DNA of 64,000 nucleotides. Origin: Sulfurospirillum sp. UBA2217 (GTDB lineage Bacteria > Campylobacterota > Campylobacteria > Campylobacterales > Sulfurospirillaceae). This document shows positions 8,183 through 16,655 of this stretch, piece by piece (position 1 is the stretch's first letter; every line of letters starts with the position of its first letter). The translations under genes and the position numbers were made by a program. The notes under the pieces are model-generated. The model was not told the origin of the DNA and ran no database searches. It was given only the letters and a program-made list of their open reading frames with translations. Where the stretch lies: positions 99,568 to 163,567 of the forward strand of contig DCUJ01000004.1 in NCBI GenBank assembly GCA_002328495.1. Reading direction: 5' to 3'.

Positions 8183-9365
8183 TATTCTAAATCTAATTGG
8201 CAGAACAAAAGAGCTTTTTTTAGATGATATAAATAATTATGAAAAAGAGCTTTTAAAAATAGTTTCTTCATCTTCTTTTCTTGTTATTGGTAGTGCAGGT
8301 TCCATTGGACAAGCAGTTACAAAAGAGATATTTAAACGAAATCCTAAGAAACTTCATGTTGTAGATATAAGTGAAAACAATATGGTAGAACTAGTTAGGG
8401 ATATAAGAAGTTCTTTTGGTTATATCGATGGTGAATTTGCTACATTTGCTCTTGATATTGGAAGTAGCGAGTATGATGCTTTTATAAAAGCTAATGGTCA
8501 ATACGATTATGTCTTAAATCTCTCAGCCCTAAAACATGTAAGAAGTGAAAAAGACCCATTTACACTTATGAGAATGATTGAAACAAATGTTTTTAATACG
8601 GATAAAACACTTCAACAATCTATCGAAAATGGAACTAAAAAATATTTTTGTGTCAGTACTGATAAAGCAGCAAATCCTGTCAATATGATGGGTGCTAGTA
8701 AAAGAATTATGGAAATGTTTGTGATGCGAAAATCAAAGCAAATAGATGTTTCAATGGCACGATTTGCAAATGTAGCTTTTAGTGATGGTAGTTTGCTTCA
8801 TGGATTTAATCAAAGAATCCAAAAAAATCAACCAATCGTTGCACCAAATGATATAAAAAGGTATTTTGTAACTCCACAAGAAAGTGGTGAACTTTGTCTT
8901 ATGTCTTGTATTTTTGGTGAAAATAGAGATATCTTTTTTCCAAAATTAAGTGAAAATCTACATCTTATTACATTTGCAGATATTACAGTAAAATATTTAG
9001 AAAATTTAGGTTATGAACCTTACTTATGTGAAGATGAAGATGAAGCGAGAAAATTAGCAAAAACTTTACCTGCACTTGGAAAATGGCCTTGTTTATTTAC
9101 TGCTAGCGATACCACTGGTGAAAAAGATTTCGAAGAGTTTTTTACGGATAATGAAACTTTAGATATGGAAAGATTTGAAAATCTAGGAATTATTAAAAAT
9201 GAAGCTTTGTTTGATGAAGAAAAACTCAATAACTTTGAAAAAACAATCAAAAACTATAAAGCAAATTTATCGTGGACAAAAGATGATATTGTAAAAGAGT
9301 TTTTTACTATGATTCCAGATTTTGGACATAAAGAAACTGGTAAGTATCTTGACGGGAAGATGTAA
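8175..9365 (+). CDS. legB: Sugar-nucleotide 4,6-dehydratase of the legionaminic acid pathway
   Basis: First committed enzyme of CMP-legionaminic acid synthesis: NAD-dependent 4,6-dehydration of GDP-GlcNAc (C. jejuni LegB/Cj1319). Visible are the Rossmann motif GSAGSIGQAVTKEIF near residue 39 and the short-chain dehydratase segment STDKAANPVNMMGASKR, which carries the conserved DK and lysine of this subfamily. I prefer ATG 8175 (MNNILNLIG) to the TTG at 8172. The gene order legB-C-H-I-G-ptmE-ptmF-legF-ptmA supports the assignment. Protein sequence is close to the broken copy at 3375 but codons differ widely: this copy is AT-rich and lacks the palindrome, which points to a separate origin. Confidence 0.88.
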   Translation: MNNILNLIGRTKELFLDDINNYEKELLKIVSSSSFLVIGSAGSIGQAVTKEIFKRNPKKLHVVDISENNMVELVRDIRSSFGYIDGEFATFALDIGSSEYDAFIKANGQYDYVLNLSALKHVRSEKDPFTLMRMIETNVFNTDKTLQQSIENGTKKYFCVSTDKAANPVNMMGASKRIMEMFVMRKSKQIDVSMARFANVAFSDGSLLHGFNQRIQKNQPIVAPNDIKRYFVTPQESGELCLMSCIFGENRDIFFPKLSENLHLITFADITVKYLENLGYEPYLCEDEDEARKLAKTLPALGKWPCLFTASDTTGEKDFEEFFTDNETLDMERFENLGIIKNEALFDEEKLNNFEKTIKNYKANLSWTKDDIVKEFFTMIPDFGHKETGKYLDGKM

Positions 9366-10501
9366 TGCAAAAAATTGTTGATTTTATAAAACAAACTTTT
9401 AACACTCAAGAATTTATCCCTCTTCATGAACCAAGATTTATTGGCAATGAAAAAAAATATTTGAATGATTGTATAGATTCAACTTTTGTTTCAAGTGTTG
9501 GAAAATATGTAGCTACTTTTGAAAAAGAGTTTGCTAGAACAGTTGGAAGTAAGTATGCTATAGCTACAGTCAATGGAACAGCTGCGCTTCATATCTCTCT
9601 ACTTTTAGCAGATGTGAAAAAAGATGATGAAGTTATAACTCAACCACTTACTTTCATAGCAACTTGTAATGCCATTAGCTATATTGGAGCAAAGCCAATA
9701 TTTGTAGATGTTGATTTAGATACTATGGGGTTAAGTCCTGAATCTTTAAAAAACTTTTTAGAGCAAAATTGTGAAATAAAAGAGAATCAGTGTATAAATC
9801 AAACTACTGGAAAAGTTGTAAAAGCCTGTGTTCCAATGCACACTTTTGGACATCCTTGCCGTATTCTTGAAATAAAAGATATTTGTGATATTTGGCATAT
9901 TGCTTTAGTAGAAGACGCAGCTGAATCACTTGGAAGTTACTATAAAGATAAACATACAGGAACTTTTGGAAAAGTTGGGGCATTTTCTTTTAATGGTAAT
10001 AAAATAATCACTTCAGGTGGTGGCGGAGTTATCGTTACAGATGATGAAGCTTTGGCAAAAAGAGCAAAACATATCACAACAACAGCAAAAATTCCCCATC
10101 CCTATGAATATGTACACGATGAGATAGGATACAACTATAGACTCCCAAATTTAAATGCAGCATTGTTAGTGGCTCAACTTGAGCAATTAGATAAGTTTTT
10201 AGCTTCAAAAAGAGATTTGGCAACAAAATACAAAGAGTTCTTCTCATCAAATAATATAAATTTTATCACTGAGCCAAAAGACTCAAAATCAAACTATTGG
10301 CTTCAAGCTGTTTTATTAGATGATTTAAAGCAGAGAAATGATTTTTTAGAGTTCACAAATAAAAACGGTGTGATGAGCCGACCTATTTGGAAACTTATGA
10401 ATGAGCTAGAGATGTTTAAAGATTGCCAATGTACCGATTTGAAGAATTCTAAATATTTTGAAGAGAGAGTTGTAAATATTCCAAGTTCGGTGATTTTATA
10501 A
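9365..10501 (+). CDS. legC: PLP-dependent sugar aminotransferase of the legionaminic acid pathway
   Basis: A 378-aa DegT/DnrJ/EryC1/StrS aminotransferase that would install the C4 amino group on the 4-keto sugar made by LegB. The PLP-binding lysine is in GAFSFNGNK near residue 213, and the cofactor pocket EDAAESLGS lies before it. C-terminal GYNYRLPNLNAALLVAQL is typical of the family. It starts with TAATG, sharing one base with the legB stop, and ends one base into legH. The truncated paralogue at 4573 aligns with its first 100 residues. Confidence 0.88.
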   Translation: MQKIVDFIKQTFNTQEFIPLHEPRFIGNEKKYLNDCIDSTFVSSVGKYVATFEKEFARTVGSKYAIATVNGTAALHISLLLADVKKDDEVITQPLTFIATCNAISYIGAKPIFVDVDLDTMGLSPESLKNFLEQNCEIKENQCINQTTGKVVKACVPMHTFGHPCRILEIKDICDIWHIALVEDAAESLGSYYKDKHTGTFGKVGAFSFNGNKIITSGGGGVIVTDDEALAKRAKHITTTAKIPHPYEYVHDEIGYNYRLPNLNAALLVAQLEQLDKFLASKRDLATKYKEFFSSNNINFITEPKDSKSNYWLQAVLLDDLKQRNDFLEFTNKNGVMSRPIWKLMNELEMFKDCQCTDLKNSKYFEERVVNIPSSVIL

Positions 10502-11076
10502 TGAAAGAAAAAATAGTTTTAATAGGTGGCGGTGGGCATTGTCATAGTGTTATTGATGTGATAGAACAGACAAACAAATATGAAATTATTGGAATAGTAG
10601 ATACTAAAGAAAATATTGGTAAAAAAGTTTTAGATTATAAAGTTATTGCTTGCGATGATGATTTAGAAACTATTTTTAAAACTTGTAAAAATGCGGTGAT
10701 AACCGTAGGACAAATCAAATCAAATCAAATAAGAGTTAAGTTATTTGGAAAATTAACAGAGGTAGGTTTTAATTTACCTATAATAATTTCTCCTCTTGCC
10801 TATGTTTCGAAGCACTCATATATAGATGAAGGGACAATTGTTATGCACCATGCACTGATAAATGCAAATGTAAGAATAGGAAAGAATTGTATCATCAATA
10901 CAAAAGCACTTATTGAGCATGATTGTGTTGTAGGAGATAATTGTCATATTTCAACAGCGTGTGTTCTAAACGGTGGAGTAATTGTAAAAGAAAATAGTTT
11001 TTTTGGAAGTAATGCCACTTCAAAACAAGGTGTAGAGATAGAGGGATTTATAAAATCTGGGAGTTTAGCCAAATGA
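10501..11076 (+). CDS. legH: Sugar N-acetyltransferase, NeuD/LegH-like
   Basis: A 191-aa NeuD/PglD-type acetyltransferase that would N-acetylate the amino sugar from LegC using acetyl-CoA. The N-terminus has a Rossmann-like GGGGHCHSVIDVI substrate loop. Residues 85-190 show left-handed beta-helix hexapeptides (IDEGTIVMHHALINANVRIG, INTKALIEHDCVVG). The catalytic His is expected in the HHALIN/EHDCV region by analogy with PglD. A four-copy CAAAT pentamer (10711-10730) lies in the coding sequence and could slip. It overlaps legI by 4 bases. Confidence 0.82.
   Translation: MKEKIVLIGGGGHCHSVIDVIEQTNKYEIIGIVDTKENIGKKVLDYKVIACDDDLETIFKTCKNAVITVGQIKSNQIRVKLFGKLTEVGFNLPIIISPLAYVSKHSYIDEGTIVMHHALINANVRIGKNCIINTKALIEHDCVVGDNCHISTACVLNGGVIVKENSFFGSNATSKQGVEIEGFIKSGSLAK
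10711..10730 (+). repeat. Pentanucleotide tandem repeat CAAAT x4 in legH
   Basis: Four perfect units within the legH coding region, at the segment GQIKSNQI. A change of one unit would shift the frame. Confidence 0.85.
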
Positions 11077-12071
11077 AGAAAGTATTTATAATAGCAGAAG
11101 CAGGTGTAAATCATAATGGTTCAATTGAACTTGCAAAAAAACTTATTGATGTAGCAAGTGAAAGTGGAGCTGATGCAGTTAAGTTTCAAACATTTAAAGC
11201 TGAAAAACTAGTTTCAAAAAATGCACAAAAAGCTGATTATCAAAAACAAACAACTGATAAAATAGAATCACAGTTTGATATGATAAAAAAACTTGAACTT
11301 GATTTGGATACTCACAAAGAACTTATCGCATACTGTAAAACGAAAAATATCATGTTTCTTTCAACACCTTTTGACCACGATAGCATAGAACTTTTAAATG
11401 ATTTAGGACTTGAAATATTTAAAATACCAAGTGGAGAGATCACAAACTTACCGTGTCTTAGACACATAGGAAGATTAGATAAAAAAGTTATTCTTTCAAC
11501 TGGTATGTCAGACATCGGTGAAATTGAAGATGCTTTAGATGTACTTATCGAAGCTGGAACAAAAAAAGAAAATATTATAGTTTTACATGCAAATACTATG
11601 TATCCCACACCTATGGAAGATGTAAATTTAAAAGCTATGGTAACGATTGAAAATACTTTTGATATAGCTTTTGGATATAGTGACCATACTTTAGGAATAG
11701 AAGTAGATATTGCAGCTGTTGCTATGGGGGCATGTTGCATTGAAAAACATTTCACACTTGATAAAACTATGGAAGGACCAGATCACAAAGCTTCTTTAGA
11801 ACCAGATGAATTAAAAGCTATGGTAAAAGCTATTAGAAATATAGAGTTAGCTCTTGGAAGTAGTATTAAGAAACCTTCAAAAAGTGAGATGCCAAATATG
11901 AGTGTGGCTCGGAAAAGTATAGTTGCAAAAATTAATATAAAAAAAGGTGATAAATTAAATGAAGAAAATATCACTATAAAAAGACCAGGCAATGGAATAA
12001 ATCCTATGCGATGGGATGAAATAGTTGGAACCGTAGCAAGTAAAAATTATGCGGAAGATGAGTTGATATGA
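11073..12071 (+). CDS. legI: N,N'-diacetyllegionaminate synthase (NeuB family)
   Basis: A 332-aa sialic-acid-synthase family enzyme that condenses a 2,4-diacetamido-trideoxy-mannose with phosphoenolpyruvate. The TIM-barrel domain starts AEAGVNHNGSIELAKKLID and contains KFQTFKAEKLV, the metal/PEP-binding GYSDHTLG and the later IEKHFTLDKTMEGPDHKASL. A C-terminal SAF/antifreeze-like domain (ARKSIVAKINIKKGDKL) is complete. Context (legG next, CMP synthetase downstream) favours legionaminic over pseudaminic or neuraminic acid. It overlaps legH and legG by 4 bases each. Confidence 0.88.
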   Translation: MKKVFIIAEAGVNHNGSIELAKKLIDVASESGADAVKFQTFKAEKLVSKNAQKADYQKQTTDKIESQFDMIKKLELDLDTHKELIAYCKTKNIMFLSTPFDHDSIELLNDLGLEIFKIPSGEITNLPCLRHIGRLDKKVILSTGMSDIGEIEDALDVLIEAGTKKENIIVLHANTMYPTPMEDVNLKAMVTIENTFDIAFGYSDHTLGIEVDIAAVAMGACCIEKHFTLDKTMEGPDHKASLEPDELKAMVKAIRNIELALGSSIKKPSKSEMPNMSVARKSIVAKINIKKGDKLNEENITIKRPGNGINPMRWDEIVGTVASKNYAEDELI

Positions 12072-13225
12072 AAAGAATTTGTGTTGTAACGGGTACAAGA
12101 GCAGAATACGGCTTACTTTTTTGGCTCCTTAAAGAGATAGAAGCAGATGGTGAGCTTCAACTTCAACTTATAGTGACAGGGATGCATCTAAGTCCTGAAT
12201 TTGGATTGACATACAAAGAGATAGAAAAAGAGTTTAAAATAGATAAAAAAATCGAGATGCTTTTATCTTCAGATACTTCTGTTGGTATTTCAAAATCTAT
12301 GGGATTAGCTCAAATATCTTTTGCGGAAAGCTATGAAGAATTAAAGCCAGATATCGTTGTAGTTCTTGGAGATAGATATGAAATTTTGAGTGCAGTAAGT
12401 GCCGCGATGATAGCTCGTATTCCTATTGCTCATCTTCATGGTGGAGAGACAACAGAGGGTGCATTTGATGAGTCTATTCGTCATAGTATTACGAAAATGA
12501 GCCATGTGCACTTCACTGCAACCGAAGAATATAGAAATAGAGTTATTCAACTAGGTGAACATCCAAGTAGAGTTTTTAATGTTGGTGGCATGGGGATAGA
12601 AAATATCAAAAGATTAAAGTTGCTCTCTAAAGATGAATTTGAAAAATCAATAGATTTTCAATTAAATAAAAAAAATATTTTGGTGACTTTTCATCCTGTT
12701 ACTTTAGAAAATTCAACTGCAAAAGAACAATTTCGAGAACTTTTAAATGCAATTGATGAACTTAAAGATACAAATATAATTTTTACAAAAGCAAATAGTG
12801 ATACAGATGGAAGAGTGATAAATCAAATGATTGATGAATTTGTCGCTAAAAATTCTCATAAATCTGTGTGCTTTACCTCTTTAGGACAACTACGATATTT
12901 GAGTGCTTTACAGTTTGTAGATGCCATGGTGGGAAATAGCTCAAGTGGACTAGCAGAAGCTCCAAGTTTTAAGATAGGAACAATAAACATTGGTGATAGG
13001 CAAAAAGGGAGAATTAAGGCACAAAGTGTGATTGATTGCAAACGAACAAAAGATGAAATATTAAAAGCATTTGATAAACTTTATTCTGATGATTTTAAAG
13101 ATTTATTAAAAAAAAGCAGAAATCCTTATGGTGATGGTTGTGCAAGTAATAAAATTATTGAAGAAATTAAAAAAGTTGATCTGCTAAATATCTTGAAAAA
13201 ATCATTTTATGATTTAAAGGTTTAA
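12068..13225 (+). CDS. legG: Hydrolysing sugar-nucleotide 2-epimerase (NeuC/LegG-like)
   Basis: A 385-aa GT-B-fold hydrolysing 2-epimerase that releases the nucleotide and inverts C2 to give the manno-configured sugar used by LegI. Visible are GTRAEYGLLFWLLKEI at the N-terminus, LGDRYEIL, HLHGGETTEGAFDESIRH and GNSSSGLAEAPSFKIGTINIGDRQKGR near residue 300, the UDP/GDP-binding block. In Campylobacter the substrate is GDP-linked; the neighbouring guanylyltransferase-like ptmE supports that here. Only one base separates it from ptmE. Confidence 0.87.
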   Translation: MKRICVVTGTRAEYGLLFWLLKEIEADGELQLQLIVTGMHLSPEFGLTYKEIEKEFKIDKKIEMLLSSDTSVGISKSMGLAQISFAESYEELKPDIVVVLGDRYEILSAVSAAMIARIPIAHLHGGETTEGAFDESIRHSITKMSHVHFTATEEYRNRVIQLGEHPSRVFNVGGMGIENIKRLKLLSKDEFEKSIDFQLNKKNILVTFHPVTLENSTAKEQFRELLNAIDELKDTNIIFTKANSDTDGRVINQMIDEFVAKNSHKSVCFTSLGQLRYLSALQFVDAMVGNSSSGLAEAPSFKIGTINIGDRQKGRIKAQSVIDCKRTKDEILKAFDKLYSDDFKDLLKKSRNPYGDGCASNKIIEEIKKVDLLNILKKSFYDLKV

Positions 13226-13226
13226 T

Positions 13227-14273
13227 ATGAAAAACATAGAGAATATAAAATTAACATCAAATGCAACCATCAAAGAAGCATTAGAAATTATAGATAATGG
13301 AGCCATGCAAATTGCATTGGTAGTAGATGAAAATGACACCTTACTTGGTACTTTAACGGATGGAGATATAAGAAGAGGCTTACTCAAAGGGCTTGATTTA
13401 AATAGTTCCATACAGCCTATTATTTTTACGATACCAACACTTGCAAGAATAAGTGACACAAAAGAAAAGATTTTAAAAATTGCACTTTCTAAAAAACTTC
13501 ATCAAATACCTATCATTGATGATAATGGAAAAGTTTTAGGTATCCAAGAAATAGAAGAACTTATAAAACCAAAAAATAAAACAAACAAAGTAATTTTAAT
13601 GGTAGGAGGACTTGGTACGCGCCTGCGACCGCTTACGGACAACATCCCAAAGCCTATGCTCAAAGTCGGCAACAAGCCGATTCTTCAGACCATCATAGAA
13701 AAATTTGCAGAGTATGGATATACTAACATCGTGATGTGTGTCAACTACAAATCACACGTCATCCAAGAGTACTTTGGAGATGGTAGCGAGTTTGGCGTCA
13801 GCATAGAGTATGTTTTTGAAGAGCAAAGGATGGGCACAGCAGGAGCGTTGAGTCTCTTACATGTAAAGCCTACAGAACCGTTTTTTGTCATGAATGGGGA
13901 TCTGCTGACTAACGTAAACTTTGAGCACCTACACGACTACCATCTGGCAAATAATGCCACGGGAACCATGTGTGTACGAGAATACGACTTTCAAGTACCT
14001 TATGGAGTTGTACATGTAAAGAACAGTAAAATACTCTCAATAGAAGAAAAACCCACGCATAAGTTTTTTGTAAGCGCTGGGATATACATGCTCTCACCCG
14101 AAGTGCTTGAGCTTATTCCACAAAATAAACTCTATGACATGCCTACGCTTTTTGAGAAGATTATAAGTGACAATAAAAATGCTATCTCGTTTCCGCTTAG
14201 AGAGTATTGGCTGGACATCGGGCGGATAGAAGAGTACAAAAAGGCCAATGATGAGTATGGTGAGGTGTTTTAA
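13227..14273 (+). CDS. ptmE: CBS-domain sugar-1-phosphate nucleotidyltransferase (PtmE-like)
   Basis: Two N-terminal CBS domains (residues about 5-115, containing LLGTLTDGDIRRGLL) are fused to an NTP-transferase domain (about 120-348) with MVGGLGTRLRPLTDNIPKPM, the pyrophosphorylase signature. In C. jejuni PtmE makes GDP-glucosamine, the precursor that commits this pathway to GDP-linked sugars. The gene looks mosaic: the first 370 bases are AT-rich like the genes before it. From about 13600 the codons turn GC-richer (GTACGC, CTGCGACCG, GGCAACAAGCCG) and one exact palindrome plus one near-match appear. A recombination breakpoint inside the gene is a reasonable inference. Confidence 0.85.
   Translation: MKNIENIKLTSNATIKEALEIIDNGAMQIALVVDENDTLLGTLTDGDIRRGLLKGLDLNSSIQPIIFTIPTLARISDTKEKILKIALSKKLHQIPIIDDNGKVLGIQEIEELIKPKNKTNKVILMVGGLGTRLRPLTDNIPKPMLKVGNKPILQTIIEKFAEYGYTNIVMCVNYKSHVIQEYFGDGSEFGVSIEYVFEEQRMGTAGALSLLHVKPTEPFFVMNGDLLTNVNFEHLHDYHLANNATGTMCVREYDFQVPYGVVHVKNSKILSIEEKPTHKFFVSAGIYMLSPEVLELIPQNKLYDMPTLFEKIISDNKNAISFPLREYWLDIGRIEEYKKANDEYGEVF
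13857..13866. repeat. Iterated palindrome, copy 3
   Basis: Exact copy in the GC-richer half of ptmE, reading L-H-V-K. A near-match, GTACATGTAA, follows at 14010-14019. Confidence 0.9.
14010..14019. repeat. Near-match (9/10) to the iterated palindrome
   Basis: GTACATGTAA in ptmE, reading V-H-V-K. It marks the host-like half of the gene together with copy 3. Confidence 0.6.
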
Positions 14274-15182
14274 TTGAAGGTTTTGCTTATCGGGTTTGGT
14301 TCTATAGGAAAAAGACATCACGAAGTCTTGTCTAAAATGTCTCAAATTCAAAGCATAAATTTAGTTACTAGACAAAATATCGAAGATAAAAAATGCTACA
14401 AAAACCTGGAGCTTGTAGAGCGCATAGATCAGTATGATTATTTTGTGATAGCATCTGAAACCAATAAGCATTTTGCACAATTAAAATTTTTAGAAGAAAA
14501 CGTCAAAAGCAAACTCATTTTTTGTGAAAAGCCTCTTTTTGAGGCAAAAAAAGATTTAGAGATAAAAAATAACAAAGTTTTTGTTGGGTATGTGCTGAGA
14601 TTTCATCCGTTGCTAGAGAAGCTAAAAGAGTTTATAAAATGTGAAAAGGTTGTTTTAGCCCATTCCAAATGCGGTCAATACTTGCCACTTTGGAGGCCAA
14701 ATACAGACTACAGAAACAGTTATAGCGCAAACAAAGAAGAAGGCGGAGGAGTTCTACTAGACTTGAGCCATGAATTAGATTATGTTCAGTGGCTTTGCGG
14801 TAAAATTCAAACTTTGAATAGTATTCAAACAAAAGTGTCTGACCTAGAGATAGGCTCTGATGATTTGACTATGCTGATAGGAAAAACCGATAAGGATATT
14901 TTTGTAAATATCTCGATTGACTACATAAGCAAAAGTACTCATAGAAGACTATTTGTTGAAACGCTAGAGCATACTTATGAACTTGATTTCATATCAAACC
15001 AGCTGATAAAAAAAGGTAAAACCGAAGAGGAGGAGGTGTTTAGCTCTCCTTGTCTTGAAAGAAACTTTATGTTTGAAAAAATGCATTTAGATATATTGAA
15101 TCAACAAGAAGCCATTTGTAGTTTTAAAGAGGGGATGGAAGTCATGGAAACAATATCAATCATACAAGAGCAAAACAAATGA
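14274..15182 (+). CDS. ptmF: Gfo/Idh/MocA-family oxidoreductase (PtmF-like)
   Basis: A 302-aa NAD(P)-binding oxidoreductase with an N-terminal Rossmann motif LLIGFGSIGKRHHEVL, CEKPLF near residue 85 (the EKP motif of this family) and GGGVLLDLSHELDYVQWL in the substrate domain. Between ptmE and the CMP synthetase this is where C. jejuni has ptmF, which is thought to help supply the glucosamine phosphate precursor with PtmA. That role is taken from context. The start is TTG directly after the ptmE stop, the only suitable initiation site before the Rossmann strand. It overlaps legF by 4 bases. Confidence 0.75.
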   Translation: MKVLLIGFGSIGKRHHEVLSKMSQIQSINLVTRQNIEDKKCYKNLELVERIDQYDYFVIASETNKHFAQLKFLEENVKSKLIFCEKPLFEAKKDLEIKNNKVFVGYVLRFHPLLEKLKEFIKCEKVVLAHSKCGQYLPLWRPNTDYRNSYSANKEEGGGVLLDLSHELDYVQWLCGKIQTLNSIQTKVSDLEIGSDDLTMLIGKTDKDIFVNISIDYISKSTHRRLFVETLEHTYELDFISNQLIKKGKTEEEEVFSSPCLERNFMFEKMHLDILNQQEAICSFKEGMEVMETISIIQEQNK

Positions 15183-15889
15183 GCAATATCTTATGCACGA
15201 TATGCGCAAGAGGTGGTTCAAAGGGCGTTAAAAATAAAAACATCAAAGAGCTTCATGGCAAACCACTCATTGCCTACACGATAGAGCAAGCAAAAGCTTC
15301 AGGACTTTTTGAACATATTGTTATTAGTACAGATAGTGACGATATAGCAAATATAGCAATACAATATGGCGCAGAAGTGTTCTTTAAAAGAAGCGAAGAA
15401 ATGGCAAGCGACACAGCTGGAAAGCTCGGTGTGATAAAAGATGCTTTTATAAGAAGTGAAAAATACTATAGTAAAATTTTTGATTATTTAATAGACTTAG
15501 ACGCAACGGCACCTCTAAGAAGTATCGAAGATATAATAAACTCATTTAATCAGTTTAAAGAAAATGACAATGACAACCTAATCACGGCAATGCCAAGCCG
15601 AAGAAGCCCTTATTTTAATCTCGTAGAGCAAGATAAAAAAGGAAAAGTGTATCTCTCAAAAAAACTAGATAGTGTGATTGTGCGAAGGCAGGATGCTCCT
15701 AAAAGTTATGATATGAATGCTTCTGTTTATATATGGAGAAGAGATGCTATTTTAAACGAAAACTCACTTTTTTTGAAGAATACAGGGCTTTATGTAATGC
15801 CGGAAGAAAGGTCTATAGATATAGATAATGAACTTGATTTTAAATTTGTAGAGTTTTTGATGAAGGAAAAAGAAAATGCTCCAAGGTAA
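15179..15889 (+). CDS. legF: CMP-legionaminic acid synthetase
   Basis: A 236-aa CMP-sialate-synthetase family enzyme that activates the nonulosonic acid with CTP. The signature ARGGSKGVKNKNIKELHGKP binds CTP, followed by STDSDDIANIA and the LDATAPLRSIEDI metal-binding region. LegF/PtmB of C. jejuni occupies the same position between ptmF and ptmA. It overlaps ptmA by 14 bases, so the two are translationally coupled. Confidence 0.87.
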   Translation: MSNILCTICARGGSKGVKNKNIKELHGKPLIAYTIEQAKASGLFEHIVISTDSDDIANIAIQYGAEVFFKRSEEMASDTAGKLGVIKDAFIRSEKYYSKIFDYLIDLDATAPLRSIEDIINSFNQFKENDNDNLITAMPSRRSPYFNLVEQDKKGKVYLSKKLDSVIVRRQDAPKSYDMNASVYIWRRDAILNENSLFLKNTGLYVMPEERSIDIDNELDFKFVEFLMKEKENAPR

Positions 15890-16646
15890 AGTAGTTGTTA
15901 TTACGGGCGGTGCTGGACTTGTCGGTAAAGAATTTACAAAAGCCGTTGTTGAAAATAATGGCGTCGCAATTATTGCAGATATTAATGAAGAATTAGGCCT
16001 AAAAGCAAAAAATGATTTGCAAGAAGAGCTAAATACCACAAATATAGATTTTGTGAGACTCGATATAGTTTCTAGAGTTTCTTTAACTGAGTGTATAAAA
16101 TATTTGGATGAAAAATACGGCAAAATAGATGCCCTTGTCAATAACGCCTATCCTAGAAATAAAAACTATGGAAGACATTTTTTCGATGTAACATATGATG
16201 ATTTTGTGGAGAATTTAGGGCTTAACCTTGGCGGGTATTTTTTAGCATCACAACAATTTGCAAAATATTTTCAAAAACAGGGTTACGGAAATATTGTTAG
16301 TATTGGTTCAATTTATGGAATAGTTGCTCCAAAATTTGAAATATATGAGGACACTGGCATGACAATGCCCGTAGAATACGCAGCTATAAAGTCTGGGCTT
16401 ATTCACCTCGCAAAATATATGGCAAAATACTTTAAAGGTATGAATATAAGAGTAAATACATTAAACTCTGGCGGCATATTTGATAATCAACCAAAGCTAT
16501 TTTTAGATAAATATAAAGAAAAATGTTTAAATAAAGGCATGCTAAATAATAGTGATTTGAAAGGCACTTTAGTATATTTGCTTAGCAGTATGAGTCAACA
16601 TGTGAATGGGCAAACTATCGTTGTAGATGATGGATTTAGTTTATGA
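15876..16646 (+). CDS. ptmA: Short-chain dehydrogenase (PtmA-like)
   Basis: A 256-aa SDR with the cofactor motif TGGAGLVGKEF at the N-terminus, NNAYPRN, a catalytic SIGSIYG serine and the catalytic pair in VEYAAIKSG (YxxxK), ending with the oligomer-interface segment QTIVVDDGFSL. PtmA lies next to the CMP-legionaminate synthetase in C. jejuni and is proposed to act with PtmF on the hexose-phosphate precursor. I assign it from fold and order; the substrate is not evident. Confidence 0.82.
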   Translation: MLQGKVVVITGGAGLVGKEFTKAVVENNGVAIIADINEELGLKAKNDLQEELNTTNIDFVRLDIVSRVSLTECIKYLDEKYGKIDALVNNAYPRNKNYGRHFFDVTYDDFVENLGLNLGGYFLASQQFAKYFQKQGYGNIVSIGSIYGIVAPKFEIYEDTGMTMPVEYAAIKSGLIHLAKYMAKYFKGMNIRVNTLNSGGIFDNQPKLFLDKYKEKCLNKGMLNNSDLKGTLVYLLSSMSQHVNGQTIVVDDGFSL

Positions 16647-16655
16647 AGGAAAAAG

